From: G963663315 sp963663315
GTDB lineage: Bacteria > Pseudomonadota > Gammaproteobacteria > Arenicellales > Poriferihabitantaceae
DNA: 64,000 bases
Assembly (NCBI GenBank): GCA_963663315.1
Contig: OY760176.1
Coordinates: 2,108,001-2,172,000, forward strand
Reading direction: 5' to 3'
The notes under the pieces are model-generated. The model had not been told where the DNA came from and did not search any database. It saw only the letters and a list, made by a program, of their open reading frames with translations. Of this stretch, positions 52,456 through 61,357 are shown piece by piece (within the stretch, counting starts at the first letter, position 1; every line of letters begins with the position of its first letter). Both the position numbers and the translations under genes were made by a program.

Positions 52456-53415
52456 ATGTCGGAAACCGAATCGCATCTATTTTTCCATTCCACTGTGCAA
52501 ATGCAGGGAGAACGTGTGGACAAGGCACTTTCGGGATTACTGCCTGAATATACCAGAAATGCAATTCAACAATGGATCAGGCAGGGCCGGGTGCTGGTAA
52601 ACGGGAAGTCGGCAAAGCAGAAATTCAGATTGTCGGGGGGAGAAACGTTGGAAATTCATGTTCCATACGCCGCCACTCTGGAATATCTTCCTGAACAGAT
52701 CGACCTGGAAATCCTGGATGAGGACGATCAGATCATGATCATTAACAAACCCTGTGATCTCGTCGTCCACCCGGGTGCAGGCAACCTCGACGGTACATTG
52801 CTCAACGGCCTGTTGCATCATAATCCCGATCTGGCAAAACTGCCCAGGGCGGGAATTGTTCATCGGCTCGACAAGGATACGACCGGATTAATGGTGGTGG
52901 CAAAAACAGAACAGGCCAGGCAGCATCTGATCGCTCAACTCGACAGTCGAAAAATGAGTCGCCAATATCTCGCCATAGTCAACGGTGTCATGATCTCGGG
53001 AGAAACCATCAACCAGCCAATCGGCAGGCGCCGTCAGGACAGGTTACGCATGTCTGTAACCTCGCAGGGCAAGGCCGCAATCACCCATTTACGTGTAATA
53101 AAAAAATATCGCCACCATTGCCTGGTGCGGGCCAATCTGGAATCCGGGCGTACCCACCAGATCCGCGTACATTTGAGTTGGAGGGGCTTCCCGATAATCG
53201 GTGACAGGCTGTATGGGAAACGAACCCGATTACCGCCGGGGGCCTCCGAACAATTCAAACATTGTCTACAGACGTTTCAACGACAGGCGCTGCACGCCGA
53301 AAAACTCACCTTGATCCATCCCCGAAATCACACCGAGACAAGCTGGCAAAGTGAACTGCCCGAAGATATGAAAACCCTGATAGCCCAGCTTGAAAACGAC
53401 AATGCACAACGATAA
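52456..53415 (+). CDS. rluD: 23S rRNA pseudouridine(1911/1915/1917) synthase
   Basis: Converts three uridines of helix 69 in 23S rRNA to pseudouridine. An N-terminal S4 RNA-binding domain (RVDKALSGLLPEYTRNAIQQW, VNGKSAKQKFRLSGGE) precedes the catalytic domain with INKPCDLVVHPGAG and GIVHRLDKDTTGLMVVA; Asp139 is the nucleophile. ESGRTHQIRVHLSWRGFPIIGD closes the active site. Length 319 residues. Confidence 0.95.
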   Translation: MSETESHLFFHSTVQMQGERVDKALSGLLPEYTRNAIQQWIRQGRVLVNGKSAKQKFRLSGGETLEIHVPYAATLEYLPEQIDLEILDEDDQIMIINKPCDLVVHPGAGNLDGTLLNGLLHHNPDLAKLPRAGIVHRLDKDTTGLMVVAKTEQARQHLIAQLDSRKMSRQYLAIVNGVMISGETINQPIGRRRQDRLRMSVTSQGKAAITHLRVIKKYRHHCLVRANLESGRTHQIRVHLSWRGFPIIGDRLYGKRTRLPPGASEQFKHCLQTFQRQALHAEKLTLIHPRNHTETSWQSELPEDMKTLIAQLENDNAQR

Positions 53416-53454
53416 CGCAAGAACTCCCGGTTAAACCAGGCAGGCAATCAGAAG

Positions 53455-53472
53455 ACCCTGGATTTTCAGGGT
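53455..53472. terminator. Possible bidirectional terminator between rluD and nrdJb
   Basis: Six-base-pair stem ACCCTG / CAGGGT with a GATTTT loop in the 58-base gap between two converging genes. Weak: no T tract. Confidence 0.35.
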
Positions 53473-53473
53473 G

Positions 53474-54205
53474 CTACTCGCATTTGCTTTCGCCACAACT
53501 CAGGCAGGTCATGCAGCCATCCATCAATACCATGGCTTCGGTGTTGCATTTGTTGCAAAGTATTGCGCCGTCAGGAAATTCGTAGTCTTGTGAGGCTTTA
53601 AAAGGCTGGGTATGCCTTTGTTCATACTCTCTGCGCTTCTGGTCGACCAGAGCCTGCTGATGCTCGTCCAGTCCCTGATCAACAATCACGCCGATCATTT
53701 TCAGATGGGATTCGATAACATCACCGATTTCGGCAACCAGCGAGGGCATGAACCTGCCGCCTCGTTTAAAGTAGCCGCCTTTGGGGTCGAATACGCTGCG
53801 CAACTCATTGACCAGAAAAGCAATATCGCCTCCTTTTCTGAAAACCGCAGAGATAATCAGTGTCAACCCCGATATCCATTGGTAGTGATCCATGTTTTTC
53901 GAATTGATAAAAATCTCGAAAGGCCGGCGCTTTTCGTAAGGGGTGCCCGGGTTTAACAGGATGTCGTTAATGGTAATGTAAAACGCATGTTCAGAGACCG
54001 GTGTCTTGATCTTGTAGGTATTGCCAACCAGCATATCAGGCCGAATGACCTTTTCATGCATCTGAACAACTCTGGCCTGTACCGGATCAAGAGTAGCCGG
54101 TGGACCGGGAATCGGCTCTGTCCGATTGGCAATCCCGGCGCCTTTTTCCTCCGGTTTTATCACGTTGTAGTCAACGATTTTCTGGTCTATTTTTATACTC
54201 ATCAA
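53474..54205 (-). CDS. nrdJb: NrdJb, C-terminal partner of split class II ribonucleotide reductase
   Basis: This 243-residue protein matches the part that forms the C-terminus of single-chain adenosylcobalamin ribonucleotide reductases and is separate (NrdJb) in Pseudomonas-like bacteria. TPVSEHAFYITINDILLNPGT, FEIFINSKNMDHYQWISGLT and SAVFRKGGDIAFLVNELRSVFDPKGG are family blocks. It ends in a cysteine-rich zinc-ribbon tail with CNKC, CMTCLSCG and a final CE, the kind of tail that passes reducing equivalents to the active site. nrdJa is 193 bases upstream on the same strand; the gap holds no gene. Confidence 0.9.
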   Translation of the reverse strand: MMSIKIDQKIVDYNVIKPEEKGAGIANRTEPIPGPPATLDPVQARVVQMHEKVIRPDMLVGNTYKIKTPVSEHAFYITINDILLNPGTPYEKRRPFEIFINSKNMDHYQWISGLTLIISAVFRKGGDIAFLVNELRSVFDPKGGYFKRGGRFMPSLVAEIGDVIESHLKMIGVIVDQGLDEHQQALVDQKRREYEQRHTQPFKASQDYEFPDGAILCNKCNTEAMVLMDGCMTCLSCGESKCE

Positions 54206-54398
54206 AATCTCGACAGGGTTTGTTGTTTCATTGGCAATGATTGCTGGCGGCGATAATGGGGCGTTGATGCAATGCGACCAATCTGCAAGCTGAACTGGAC
54301 TCTCCGGTTTCTCTCCTGATACCGGTTCTGGGGTTTTTTACCTGGACTTTTCAAGTTGTCAGACTGGATACTGGATATATTGCCGGATTCAAAAGTCG

Positions 54399-56537
54399 CT
54401 AGAATCGTCCGTAATATCCTTCTTTCAAGGCATCAAACAAATTCGCTGCGGTGTGCAATTCTCCATCGTACTCGATTTCTTCATTACCCCTGACCTCAAC
54501 CACATCGCCATTTTCGAGGGTAAACTGATACTTTGTGTTCTGCAGATCTTTTTCCTTCACCAGTACGCCCTGAAACACTTCAGGATTGAATCTGAATGTC
54601 GTACAGCCTTTCAGTCCTTTTTCCCAGGCATACCGATAAATGTCCTGAAATTCCTCAAATGGAAAATCCGTCGGCACATTAGCGGTTTTTGAAATTGAGG
54701 AATCGATCCATTTCTGGGCAGCCGATTGTATGTCAACATGCTGTTTCGGTGTAACATCCTCACTGGTGATGAAGTAGTCGGGCAGCCTTTCATTTTCATT
54801 TTCCCCGAAAGGTACTGCGGCCGGGTTCACCAGGTGGCGGTAGGCCAGCAACTCGTAGGAATAGACATCTACTTTTTCCTTGGATTTCTTGCCTTCACGA
54901 ATGACGTTTCTGCTGTATCTGTGGGCAAAGCTAGGTTCGATTCCGTTGCTGGCATTATTCGCCAGAGACAAGCTGATCGTACCGGTGGGTGCGATCGAGG
55001 TATGGTGAGTATAGCGACAGCCGTTGACTTCAATCTCTTTTCGAATTTCCTCAGGAAACTGCTGCATGTAACGACTGTATCTGGCCATCAATACCGAACC
55101 TTTGACAAGATCGCCTTCACGGAATCCATCCTCTATCATTTCCGGGCGTTTGGCCAGCATCTCCCTGGTCACCGAGTATTCCTGCGCAAGTACGGGTGCA
55201 ATTCCTTTTTCCTTTGCCAGGGCCACACCCACTTCCCAACCAACCACGGCCATTTCCCTGGCAACCCGCTCTGTAAAAGCCAGTGATTGCTCATCGCCGT
55301 ATCTCATCTGCAACATGGTCAGGGTGGAGCCCAACCCGAGAAAACCCATGCCGTGACGACGCTTCGACGTAAGCTCTTTGATTTGATTGGGGAGCGGCAA
55401 ACCACTGATTTCAACCACGTTGTCCAGCAAGCGTGAAAAGACGGCGACCACTTCCTTGTACTCGTCCCAGTCAAACCTGGCTTCATCGGTAAACGGATTC
55501 CGGACAAACCGGGTCAGATTTACCGACCCGAGCAGGCATGCGCCATAAGGCGAAAGCGGCTGTTCTCCACAGGGATTGGTTGCACGAATATTTTCACAGA
55601 ACCAGTTGTTGTTCATCTCATTGATGCGGTCCACCAGGATAAATCCAGGCTCAGCATAGTCATAAGTCGAACTCATGATCGCATCCCACAGTTTTTTCGC
55701 ACGAATGGTGCGGTAGACACGGCAGGCGACATCGCCGACTTCGTTGGTCACGTAATTCTCGGTATGAGGCCACTGACGCCAGATAATCCGAAGTTCCCCG
55801 CACTCGACTTCATGCCGGGTTGCAGGAAATGACAAAGGCCACTGTGCGTCCTCCTGGACCGCCTGCATGAATTCATCGGTAATCAGGCATGACAGGTTGA
55901 ATTGACGAAGCCGTGCGTTTTCGCGCTTGGCGCGGATAAACTCCAGAATATCAGGGTGAGAAATGTCGAAGGTACCCATTTGTGCACCACGGCGTCCACC
56001 GGCAGACGATACCGTAAAACACATCGAATCGAATATGTCCATAAAAGAAAGCGGGCCGGAGGTATAAGCTCCGGCGCCACTCACAAAGGCGCCCTTGGGG
56101 CGCAAGGTGGAGAATTCGTATCCAATCCCGCATCCAGCCTTCAGGGTTAATCCTGCTTCGTGAACACAGGCCAGCACACCATCCATCGAATCCGGGATGG
56201 TGCCTGAAACTGTACAGTTGATCGTGCTGGTTGCGGACTTGTGTTCCAGCGCACCTGCGTTGGATGTAATTCGGCCTGCCGGGATGGCGCCATGCTGCAG
56301 GGCCCAGAGAAATTTTTCATGCCATTCCTTTTGCTTCTCGCGGGTACGTTCAACCTCGGCCAGAGCCCTGGCCACCCGATCAAAGGTCGCCATAATATCC
56401 TGGTCAACCGGCTCGCCCTGCATGGTTTTCAGCCGATACTTTTTATCCCAGATATCAAGCGCTGCGGGTTGAAGAACAATCTCGTCCAGCGAAACACACT
56501 CGGTATTATGGCTCTTTTTGCTGGCTGCGCTAACCAT
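54399..56537 (-). CDS. nrdJa: NrdJa, catalytic part of adenosylcobalamin-dependent ribonucleotide reductase
   Basis: Class II reductase that makes deoxyribonucleotides using a cobalamin-generated thiyl radical, without oxygen or iron cofactor. GALEHKSATSTINCTVSGT supplies an active-site Cys; the loop ENIRATNPCGEQPLSPYGACLLGSVNL includes the NPCGEQ radical Cys and partner Glu; THHTSIAPTGTISL is a conserved nucleotide-binding block. It has 712 residues and lacks the C-terminal domain, which is encoded by nrdJb. An N-terminal ATP cone is not evident. Two NrdR boxes precede the start, so transcription should respond to dNTP/ATP levels. Confidence 0.93.
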   Translation of the reverse strand: MVSAASKKSHNTECVSLDEIVLQPAALDIWDKKYRLKTMQGEPVDQDIMATFDRVARALAEVERTREKQKEWHEKFLWALQHGAIPAGRITSNAGALEHKSATSTINCTVSGTIPDSMDGVLACVHEAGLTLKAGCGIGYEFSTLRPKGAFVSGAGAYTSGPLSFMDIFDSMCFTVSSAGGRRGAQMGTFDISHPDILEFIRAKRENARLRQFNLSCLITDEFMQAVQEDAQWPLSFPATRHEVECGELRIIWRQWPHTENYVTNEVGDVACRVYRTIRAKKLWDAIMSSTYDYAEPGFILVDRINEMNNNWFCENIRATNPCGEQPLSPYGACLLGSVNLTRFVRNPFTDEARFDWDEYKEVVAVFSRLLDNVVEISGLPLPNQIKELTSKRRHGMGFLGLGSTLTMLQMRYGDEQSLAFTERVAREMAVVGWEVGVALAKEKGIAPVLAQEYSVTREMLAKRPEMIEDGFREGDLVKGSVLMARYSRYMQQFPEEIRKEIEVNGCRYTHHTSIAPTGTISLSLANNASNGIEPSFAHRYSRNVIREGKKSKEKVDVYSYELLAYRHLVNPAAVPFGENENERLPDYFITSEDVTPKQHVDIQSAAQKWIDSSISKTANVPTDFPFEEFQDIYRYAWEKGLKGCTTFRFNPEVFQGVLVKEKDLQNTKYQFTLENGDVVEVRGNEEIEYDGELHTAANLFDALKEGYYGRF

Positions 56538-56567
56538 CTGGGACTATCTTTTTGTATCCTCGGAAAT

Positions 56568-56611
56568 CCCATATATAGTGGAATTAATTGATTTGAACCA
56601 CTATATATGGA
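56568..56611 (-). promoter_or_regulatory. Two NrdR boxes upstream of nrdJa
   Basis: CCATATATAGTGG (56569-56581) and CCACTATATATGG (56598-56610) are perfect inverted copies and each fits the NrdR-box core WATATWGTG. Their centres are 30 bases apart, close to three helical turns, as NrdR operators require. They lie 31-75 bases before the nrdJa start. nrdR itself is not in the window. No cobalamin riboswitch is seen. Confidence 0.85.
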
Positions 56612-56722
56612 TATGTTAATAAAATAAAGGCGATTCATATTAGACAGTCCATCAGGAATGTTGTCAAGCAAAATATACAAATTCCGGGTCGGCCGGGCGA
56701 TGAAAAGGTGCGCTGCTCTACT

Positions 56723-56756
56723 GGCCGCCGCTGGCATCACCGACCTTGCGGCGGCC
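56723..56756 (-). terminator. Inverted repeat just downstream of hipA
   Basis: Perfect 9-bp arms GGCCGCCGC / GCGGCGGCC with a 16-base loop begin 6 bases after the hipA stop. A T tract is lacking, so termination would need help from Rho, or it could be a stabiliser. Confidence 0.4.
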
Positions 56757-56761
56757 AATGG

Positions 56762-58054
56762 CTATATCAATCTGAAGACCTTCTTGATCTGTGCCACATC
56801 GCGCGGCGTGACCTCCGCTGCTTCAGCGTGTTTCCTCCAGTCCCGAACGGAAGCGCTCACTTTGTCCAATATTTCCAGTGCTCTGCGCTTCTTCACGCCA
56901 ATGAAGGCGGCGAACTGGAGGATATCGTCACGCTCAAAGCCGTTCCGACGCCCAGCCAGGCTCATCTGGTGGTCGCGGGTCCATGTACCACTTGGATTGT
57001 AGGCGTAGGCGACATCGTAAGCCGGAGACAGGGACCATTTCCCGGACCGGTCCATCAGGAACGAGATGTTCTTCACATGGTCATCCTGGTTGCGCGCTAT
57101 GACGTTGAAGACCGCCCGACGAAATTGCTCCTCGACTGCAACCATCCCGAGATCCAGATCCCGGATCGTCATGACGGCCTGCTCGTAGGAATAGGCCGAT
57201 GGATCGTTGAAGTCGAAGTGCTGCATCGCCCCAAGCGACTGCATGTGGATCTTGCGGCCGGTATCGTCCCGGTCGAATCGTTTCGTCATGAAGTGACTGC
57301 GGCCGCCCTCGTGGTGGAGCCGGCACTCCGACATCGTGATGCCGGCTGCACGCGCCATGCTTGCGTATGCGTATTCGATCTTGCCGAAACCTTCGGGATC
57401 GGCCAGTTCCTTGTCCCTGTTGTTCGAAACGCCGTCGAACTTCAGGAGCCAGTGCTCGAATCCCGCATCGGCATCAAGTTGTCCGGATCGGAATTCACCG
57501 GTTTTCGGGTTCCAGGCGAGGACGGCTTTCGCCCGCGCGCCACCTGCCGACGTGCCAACGCTCAGAATGTCCTCGAGAGGCTCTGCATCGTATTCTCCGT
57601 CGAGTCGCCCGGCAAGGTTTGCGCGTTCATCGAGCACCCGATTCGCCAGGCCGAGGAGCCGGGCGACTTCCAGTTTCTTCGCTCTCGTCTGTTTCCGAAG
57701 CGCTGGCTCAAACTCGAGGGCGCCGATGCCGCAGCGGCCGATGTAGCAGAGCCGGTCGACCGGGTTGAAGGCCTCTGGGCTCTTGCCGGTTTCCGCCAGC
57801 CATGCGTCGATCAGCCGGTTGCCAAACCTGTCCGGCAGTGCGTCTGCCAGCATTCCCGGTAGTCCCTTGAATGTTTCCCTGTTAAGAGCCGGGAACTCAT
57901 AGGGTGTTTCTCTGACGGGCATCGTCAGAGGCGCAACCTCGATGCTGGCGCCGACGAAAGCCGGATCGTACTGGAAAACCCCAATGGAGCGCGTCTCGTC
58001 CCAGGACACCGCACCGATGCGTGTGCCCCAGAGGATAACCTTCGCGTCAGTCAT
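56762..58054 (-). CDS. hipA: HipA-family serine/threonine kinase toxin
   Basis: Toxin kinase of a HipBA module; E. coli HipA phosphorylates GltX and causes persistence. The N-terminal subdomain runs FPALNRETFKGLPGMLADALPDRFGNRLID; SVGTSAGGARAKAVLAW resembles the Gly-rich/ejection loop, FEHWLLKFDG holds the ATP-binding Lys, FNVIARNQDDHVKNISFL is the catalytic loop, and LSPAYDVAYAY holds the metal-binding Asp. The start at 58054 (MTDAKVILWG) overlaps the hipB stop by 8 bases; an ATG at 58066 is possible. At 430 residues it appears complete. Confidence 0.92.
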   Translation of the reverse strand: MTDAKVILWGTRIGAVSWDETRSIGVFQYDPAFVGASIEVAPLTMPVRETPYEFPALNRETFKGLPGMLADALPDRFGNRLIDAWLAETGKSPEAFNPVDRLCYIGRCGIGALEFEPALRKQTRAKKLEVARLLGLANRVLDERANLAGRLDGEYDAEPLEDILSVGTSAGGARAKAVLAWNPKTGEFRSGQLDADAGFEHWLLKFDGVSNNRDKELADPEGFGKIEYAYASMARAAGITMSECRLHHEGGRSHFMTKRFDRDDTGRKIHMQSLGAMQHFDFNDPSAYSYEQAVMTIRDLDLGMVAVEEQFRRAVFNVIARNQDDHVKNISFLMDRSGKWSLSPAYDVAYAYNPSGTWTRDHQMSLAGRRNGFERDDILQFAAFIGVKKRRALEILDKVSASVRDWRKHAEAAEVTPRDVAQIKKVFRLI

Positions 58055-58385
58055 CCGAGTCGTCACCCCATGTCCAGGTCGGGCCCCGGTCTTCCTTTGG
58101 TTGTGGACGTGCTCGCCGGCGCTCGGAACGGATCCGCGAGACGCGTTCGATTGGGCGGATTTGACCCGTCGGTATCGAGCCGAGGATCAAATCGCCCAGG
58201 TCCAGCGCCAAGGCGACACGCAGGAAGGTGTCGAGAGTCGATGGTTCGCCGGCCTCGAGACGCCGCAACGTTCGTACACCGATTCCGGCGTCTTCTGCGA
58301 GCATGGATTGTGTCACGTTGCGGGACAGTCGCAATCGTGCCAGACGGGATCCGATCTCGGTTTCGATTTGTCGGGATGTCTTCAT
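58047..58385 (-). CDS. hipB: HipB-like antitoxin (XRE family)
   Basis: DNA-binding antitoxin of 112 residues. From the ATG at 58385: RQIETEIGSRLARLRLSRNVTQSMLAEDAGIGVRTLRRLEAGEPSTLDTFLRVALAL, a full XRE helix-turn-helix. The C-terminal tail is Arg- and Trp-rich (RRARPQPKEDRGPTWTWGDD), a possible HipA contact. The open frame upstream of 58385 has no family features. Toxin and antitoxin overlap, so they are coupled. Confidence 0.88.
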   Translation of the reverse strand: MKTSRQIETEIGSRLARLRLSRNVTQSMLAEDAGIGVRTLRRLEAGEPSTLDTFLRVALALDLGDLILGSIPTGQIRPIERVSRIRSERRRARPQPKEDRGPTWTWGDDSDD

Positions 58386-58413
58386 ATGGACCTCAAGCGG
58401 CAAACTGTGACCG

Positions 58414-58459
58414 TTTATAGCACAAATACGTACATGGAAGGTCGAATATGGCCTATAAA
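58414..58459 (-). promoter_or_regulatory. Possible hipBA operator/promoter
   Basis: Inverted half-sites TTTATAG (58414-58420) and CTATAAA (58453-58459) stand 29-74 bases before hipB. On the minus strand the nearer one reads TGCTATAAA, close to an extended -10. They could be HipB binding sites; the known E. coli motif is not present. Confidence 0.35.
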
Positions 58460-58511
58460 TGATGTCTCTGTCAAGAGGCGATAATCGGCAACACCAGTTT
58501 ATAATATATCG

Positions 58512-59675
58512 GTGATGGAAACTGAAAAACCCCTGGAAATTCGCGTTTGCGCCTCTATTGATGAGATCCCCGGTCAACAGTGGAACAGGCTCGTTCGGGG
58601 GAATTACCCCTTTCTGAATCATGGGTTTTTATCCGCAGTGGAGCGCTTTGACTGTGTCGGTGAACAGGTCGGATGGATCCCCCGGCACCTGACCTGCCAG
58701 CAAAACCAGACTCTGGTTGCCGCGATGCCGGTCTACGAAAAGCATAACTCCTGGGGCGAGTTCGTGTTTGACCATGCCTGGGCCGACGCCTTCCACAGAT
58801 ACGGAATCAAATACTATCCGAAACTGATCAATGCGGTGCCGTTTACACCGGCTTCAGGTCAGCGCATTCTGACCGATGGGCAACACCGGGAAAAATGGAC
58901 GCAGGCATTGGTCAGAGCAGCCAAAACCCTGGCCCAGGAATATGGATACAGCGGGGTTCATTGTCTGTTTCCGGAAACCAGCGACTACCATTTGCTTAAT
59001 CGGCTGGATGCTGTCTCCCGCTATGATTGTCAGTTCCACTGGCACAACCGGGGCTATACCTGCTTTGAGGATTTTCTGAAAACGCTCAAATCCAAAAAGA
59101 GAAAAAACATCCTCCATGAAAGACGGAAAATTGTCGATGCAGATGTACAGATAGAATGGCTTGATGGTCATTCTGCAACGCAGGCAGACTGGCTCGCATT
59201 TACCCGGCTATATCAAAACATCTATGCCCGGAAATACGGCATGCCTGCATTCAACCTGGCCTTCTTCACCGCGGTCACCGAGGCCATGCCCGACCAGATT
59301 CATCTGGTATCGGCGAAAGTGAATGGGCAAAGCATTGCGGCGGCGCTGATGTATAGTGACGATACCACTTTGTATGGTCGTCATTGGGGATGTGATCGCT
59401 ATGTCGATAGTCTCCACTTCGAGGTATGTTATTATCAGGGCATTGACTATTGTATTCGACACGGGCTGGAACGATTCGACCCTGGCGCCCAGGGCGAACA
59501 TAAAATCGCCCGTGGCTTTGAGCCGACCCGGACCCATTCCCTGCACTGGATGTCTAAGAGCCCGTTCAACCTGGCCATTCAGCAATTTGTCCAACACGAA
59601 CAGGTCGGAGTGCAACACTACATGGAGGCGGTGGCTGCACATTCCCCATTTAATGCCACTTGCAAGGAACCATGA
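58512..59675 (+). CDS. GNAT / FemAB-like acyltransferase (peptidogalycan biosynthesis family)
   Basis: Protein of 387 residues of the family annotated as GNAT-fold or 'peptidogalycan biosynthesis' (Pfam FemAB_like). PFLNHGFLSAVERFDCVGEQVGWIPRHL, FVFDHAWADAFHRYGIKYYPKLINAVPFTP, FLKTLKSKKRKNILHERRK and RFDPGAQGEHKIARGFEP are its typical blocks. The biochemical role is not established. The first codon is GTG (58512); the ATG at 58515 next to it is as likely. Divergent from hipBA. Confidence 0.85.
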   Translation: MMETEKPLEIRVCASIDEIPGQQWNRLVRGNYPFLNHGFLSAVERFDCVGEQVGWIPRHLTCQQNQTLVAAMPVYEKHNSWGEFVFDHAWADAFHRYGIKYYPKLINAVPFTPASGQRILTDGQHREKWTQALVRAAKTLAQEYGYSGVHCLFPETSDYHLLNRLDAVSRYDCQFHWHNRGYTCFEDFLKTLKSKKRKNILHERRKIVDADVQIEWLDGHSATQADWLAFTRLYQNIYARKYGMPAFNLAFFTAVTEAMPDQIHLVSAKVNGQSIAAALMYSDDTTLYGRHWGCDRYVDSLHFEVCYYQGIDYCIRHGLERFDPGAQGEHKIARGFEPTRTHSLHWMSKSPFNLAIQQFVQHEQVGVQHYMEAVAAHSPFNATCKEP

Positions 59676-59805
59676 ACAGCCAGCCTGCCACACCGCTCCA
59701 TATCCAAAGACAGATATGATTGCTTTATACCGCCATGGACGGTAATATCCAGCCCCCGAAAAATCAGGTATCCCGGTCGAAATCTGACCGAGACAGGTAA
59801 GCACT

Positions 59806-60579
59806 GTGCGTACAACCCTAATCGCTGGAAACTGGAAAATGAATGGCGACAAGGCCATGGCCAGGACTTTATGTGAAAGGATTGTCTCGGGCGCCCGGAA
59901 TGGGGGGGATAATGGCGCCAATAACACAAGCAATCCCGATATTCTGATCTGCCCTCCCTTTACACTGCTATCGACGGTTGATTCGATCATTCAGGACAGT
60001 GTCTGCCAACTGGGCGCCCAGGATATGGAATCGAATGCAAATGGCGCTTTTACCGGTCAGATTTCCTCGACCATGCTGCTGGATTGCGGATGCAGTCATG
60101 TCATCCTGGGGCATTCTGAGCGTCGTACCCTGTGTGGCGAATCGGATCAGGCAGTGGCGGACAAAGTGGGGCGGGCGGTTGCCGATGGGCTGATCGCGAT
60201 ATTATGCGTCGGTGAAACCCGGGCAGAACGGGAATCAGGCGCCACTGAACAAGTGGTGCAGCGGCAGGTCCAGGCAGTGATTGACACAGTGGGCATCCAA
60301 CAATTCAAGGATATCGTGGTTGCTTATGAACCAGTCTGGGCGATTGGTACCGGGCTGAGTGCAACGCCGGAACAGGCCCGGCAGGTTCATCAGTTGATTC
60401 GCCGACAACTTGCCCGGCATGATGCCGGTATCGCTGAAGGCTGCCAGATTCTTTATGGCGGCAGCATGAAGCCGGGCAACGCAGGCGAGTTGCTCTCCAA
60501 ATCGGATATTGATGGCGGCCTGATTGGCGGCGCCGCATTGATAGCAGAAGACTTCCTTGGCATTTGCAGGGCAGCCTGA
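59806..60579 (+). CDS. tpiA: Triosephosphate isomerase
   Basis: Interconverts dihydroxyacetone phosphate and glyceraldehyde-3-phosphate. AGNWKMNG supplies the catalytic Lys11, VILGHSERR the electrophilic His, and AYEPVWAIGTG the catalytic Glu; YGGSMKPGNAGELL binds the phosphate. The start is GTG. At 257 residues it is full length. It leads the tpiA-secG-tRNA-Leu order common in gammaproteobacteria. Confidence 0.97.
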   Translation: MRTTLIAGNWKMNGDKAMARTLCERIVSGARNGGDNGANNTSNPDILICPPFTLLSTVDSIIQDSVCQLGAQDMESNANGAFTGQISSTMLLDCGCSHVILGHSERRTLCGESDQAVADKVGRAVADGLIAILCVGETRAERESGATEQVVQRQVQAVIDTVGIQQFKDIVVAYEPVWAIGTGLSATPEQARQVHQLIRRQLARHDAGIAEGCQILYGGSMKPGNAGELLSKSDIDGGLIGGAALIAEDFLGICRAA

Positions 60580-60612
60580 CCAAAACGAAAAGTCAAACAC
60601 AATTATACAATC

Positions 60613-60999
60613 ATGGTTTCAAATCTCTTACTGGTCGTTCATTTGATAATCGCAGTTACCATCATCGTTCTGGTACTGCTGCAACAGGGTAAAGGCTCGG
60701 AAATGGGTGCAGCGTTTGGGGGTGGTTCTTCGCAATCACTGTTTGGCGCAAGAGGCTCAGCCAACTTCCTGAGTCGCATTACTTCTGCCCTGGTAGCCGC
60801 ATTTTTCATTACCAGTCTGGTGTTGGCGTACCTGTACACGCGACAGGGTGAAGACACCAGCATACTGACCGAATCCGTCATCTACCAGACTGACGGGCAA
60901 GTTGAGGAGGCGATGGAAACAGCTATCCCTGGAGTGTCGCCAGAAGACACGGCAACGCAAACCGGGGAGTCTGATATCCCCGCAATACCGGAACAATAA
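60613..60999 (+). CDS. secG: Protein translocase subunit SecG
   Basis: Small SecYEG subunit. Two hydrophobic helices (about 4-24 and 54-74) flank LLQQGKGSEMGAAFGGGSSQSLFGARGSANFLSR, the conserved cytoplasmic loop. The C-terminal tail is acidic and variable. Length 128 residues. A tRNA-Leu gene starts 11 bases after the stop. Confidence 0.95.
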   Translation: MVSNLLLVVHLIIAVTIIVLVLLQQGKGSEMGAAFGGGSSQSLFGARGSANFLSRITSALVAAFFITSLVLAYLYTRQGEDTSILTESVIYQTDGQVEEAMETAIPGVSPEDTATQTGESDIPAIPEQ

Positions 61000-61009
61000 A
61001 ACTCAAACA

Positions 61010-61094
61010 GCCGAAGTGGTGGAATTGGTAGACACGCAGTCTTGAGGGGGCTGTGCTTCACGGCGTGAGGGTTCGAGTCCCTCCTTCGGCACCA
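61010..61094 (+). tRNA. tRNA-Leu (anticodon GAG)
   Basis: An 85-base class II tRNA. The acceptor stem GCCGAAG pairs with CTTCGGC; the anticodon arm is CAGTC-TTGAGGG-GGCTG with anticodon GAG; a long variable arm follows, then the T arm with GGTTCGAGTCC, the discriminator A and an encoded CCA. A decayed toxin-antitoxin pair lies directly downstream, so the tRNA 3' end may have served as an integration point. Confidence 0.97.
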
Positions 61095-61222
61095 GTTGTG
61101 TGGTCATGATCACAGAATTGCGCTAACAGCGGCCCGTCAGGCCATTGACACAACATGGATATTATACTTGATTAACTCCCACATATTGTATTTTACGTCG
61201 GGACCGACCTGTTGCTGTGCTT

Positions 61223-61357
61223 ATGCCTGAACGAGCAGATATTAAGTGGCATAAGGAACGGGCGGCGGCAATCGCGCAGATGAAACAGCTTCTCAACAAG
61301 GGATTGAGGCTTGGCGCCAAAGACTTTGACAGGGACACACTGCATGATCGTTCCTGA
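61223..61357 (+). pseudogene. VapB/Phd-type antitoxin, C-terminal fragment
   Basis: The frame reads MPERADIKWHKERAAAIAQM, then NKGLRLGAKDFDRDTLHDRS and a stop. The RLGxKxFDRDxLHDR ending is typical of antitoxins that precede PIN toxins. Only 44 codons are present and the DNA-binding half is not seen upstream (61095-61222 holds nothing recognisable). The stop overlaps the old toxin start. Confidence 0.55.

Noticed and set aside
56538..56700. Cobalamin riboswitch before nrdJa
   Set aside because: The leader is too short and contains only the NrdR boxes; no B12-box-like sequence was seen.
56708..57862. Long open frame (384 codons) on the plus strand
   Set aside because: It lies wholly opposite hipA, shows no family motif and results from GC-rich codon bias in the HipA gene.
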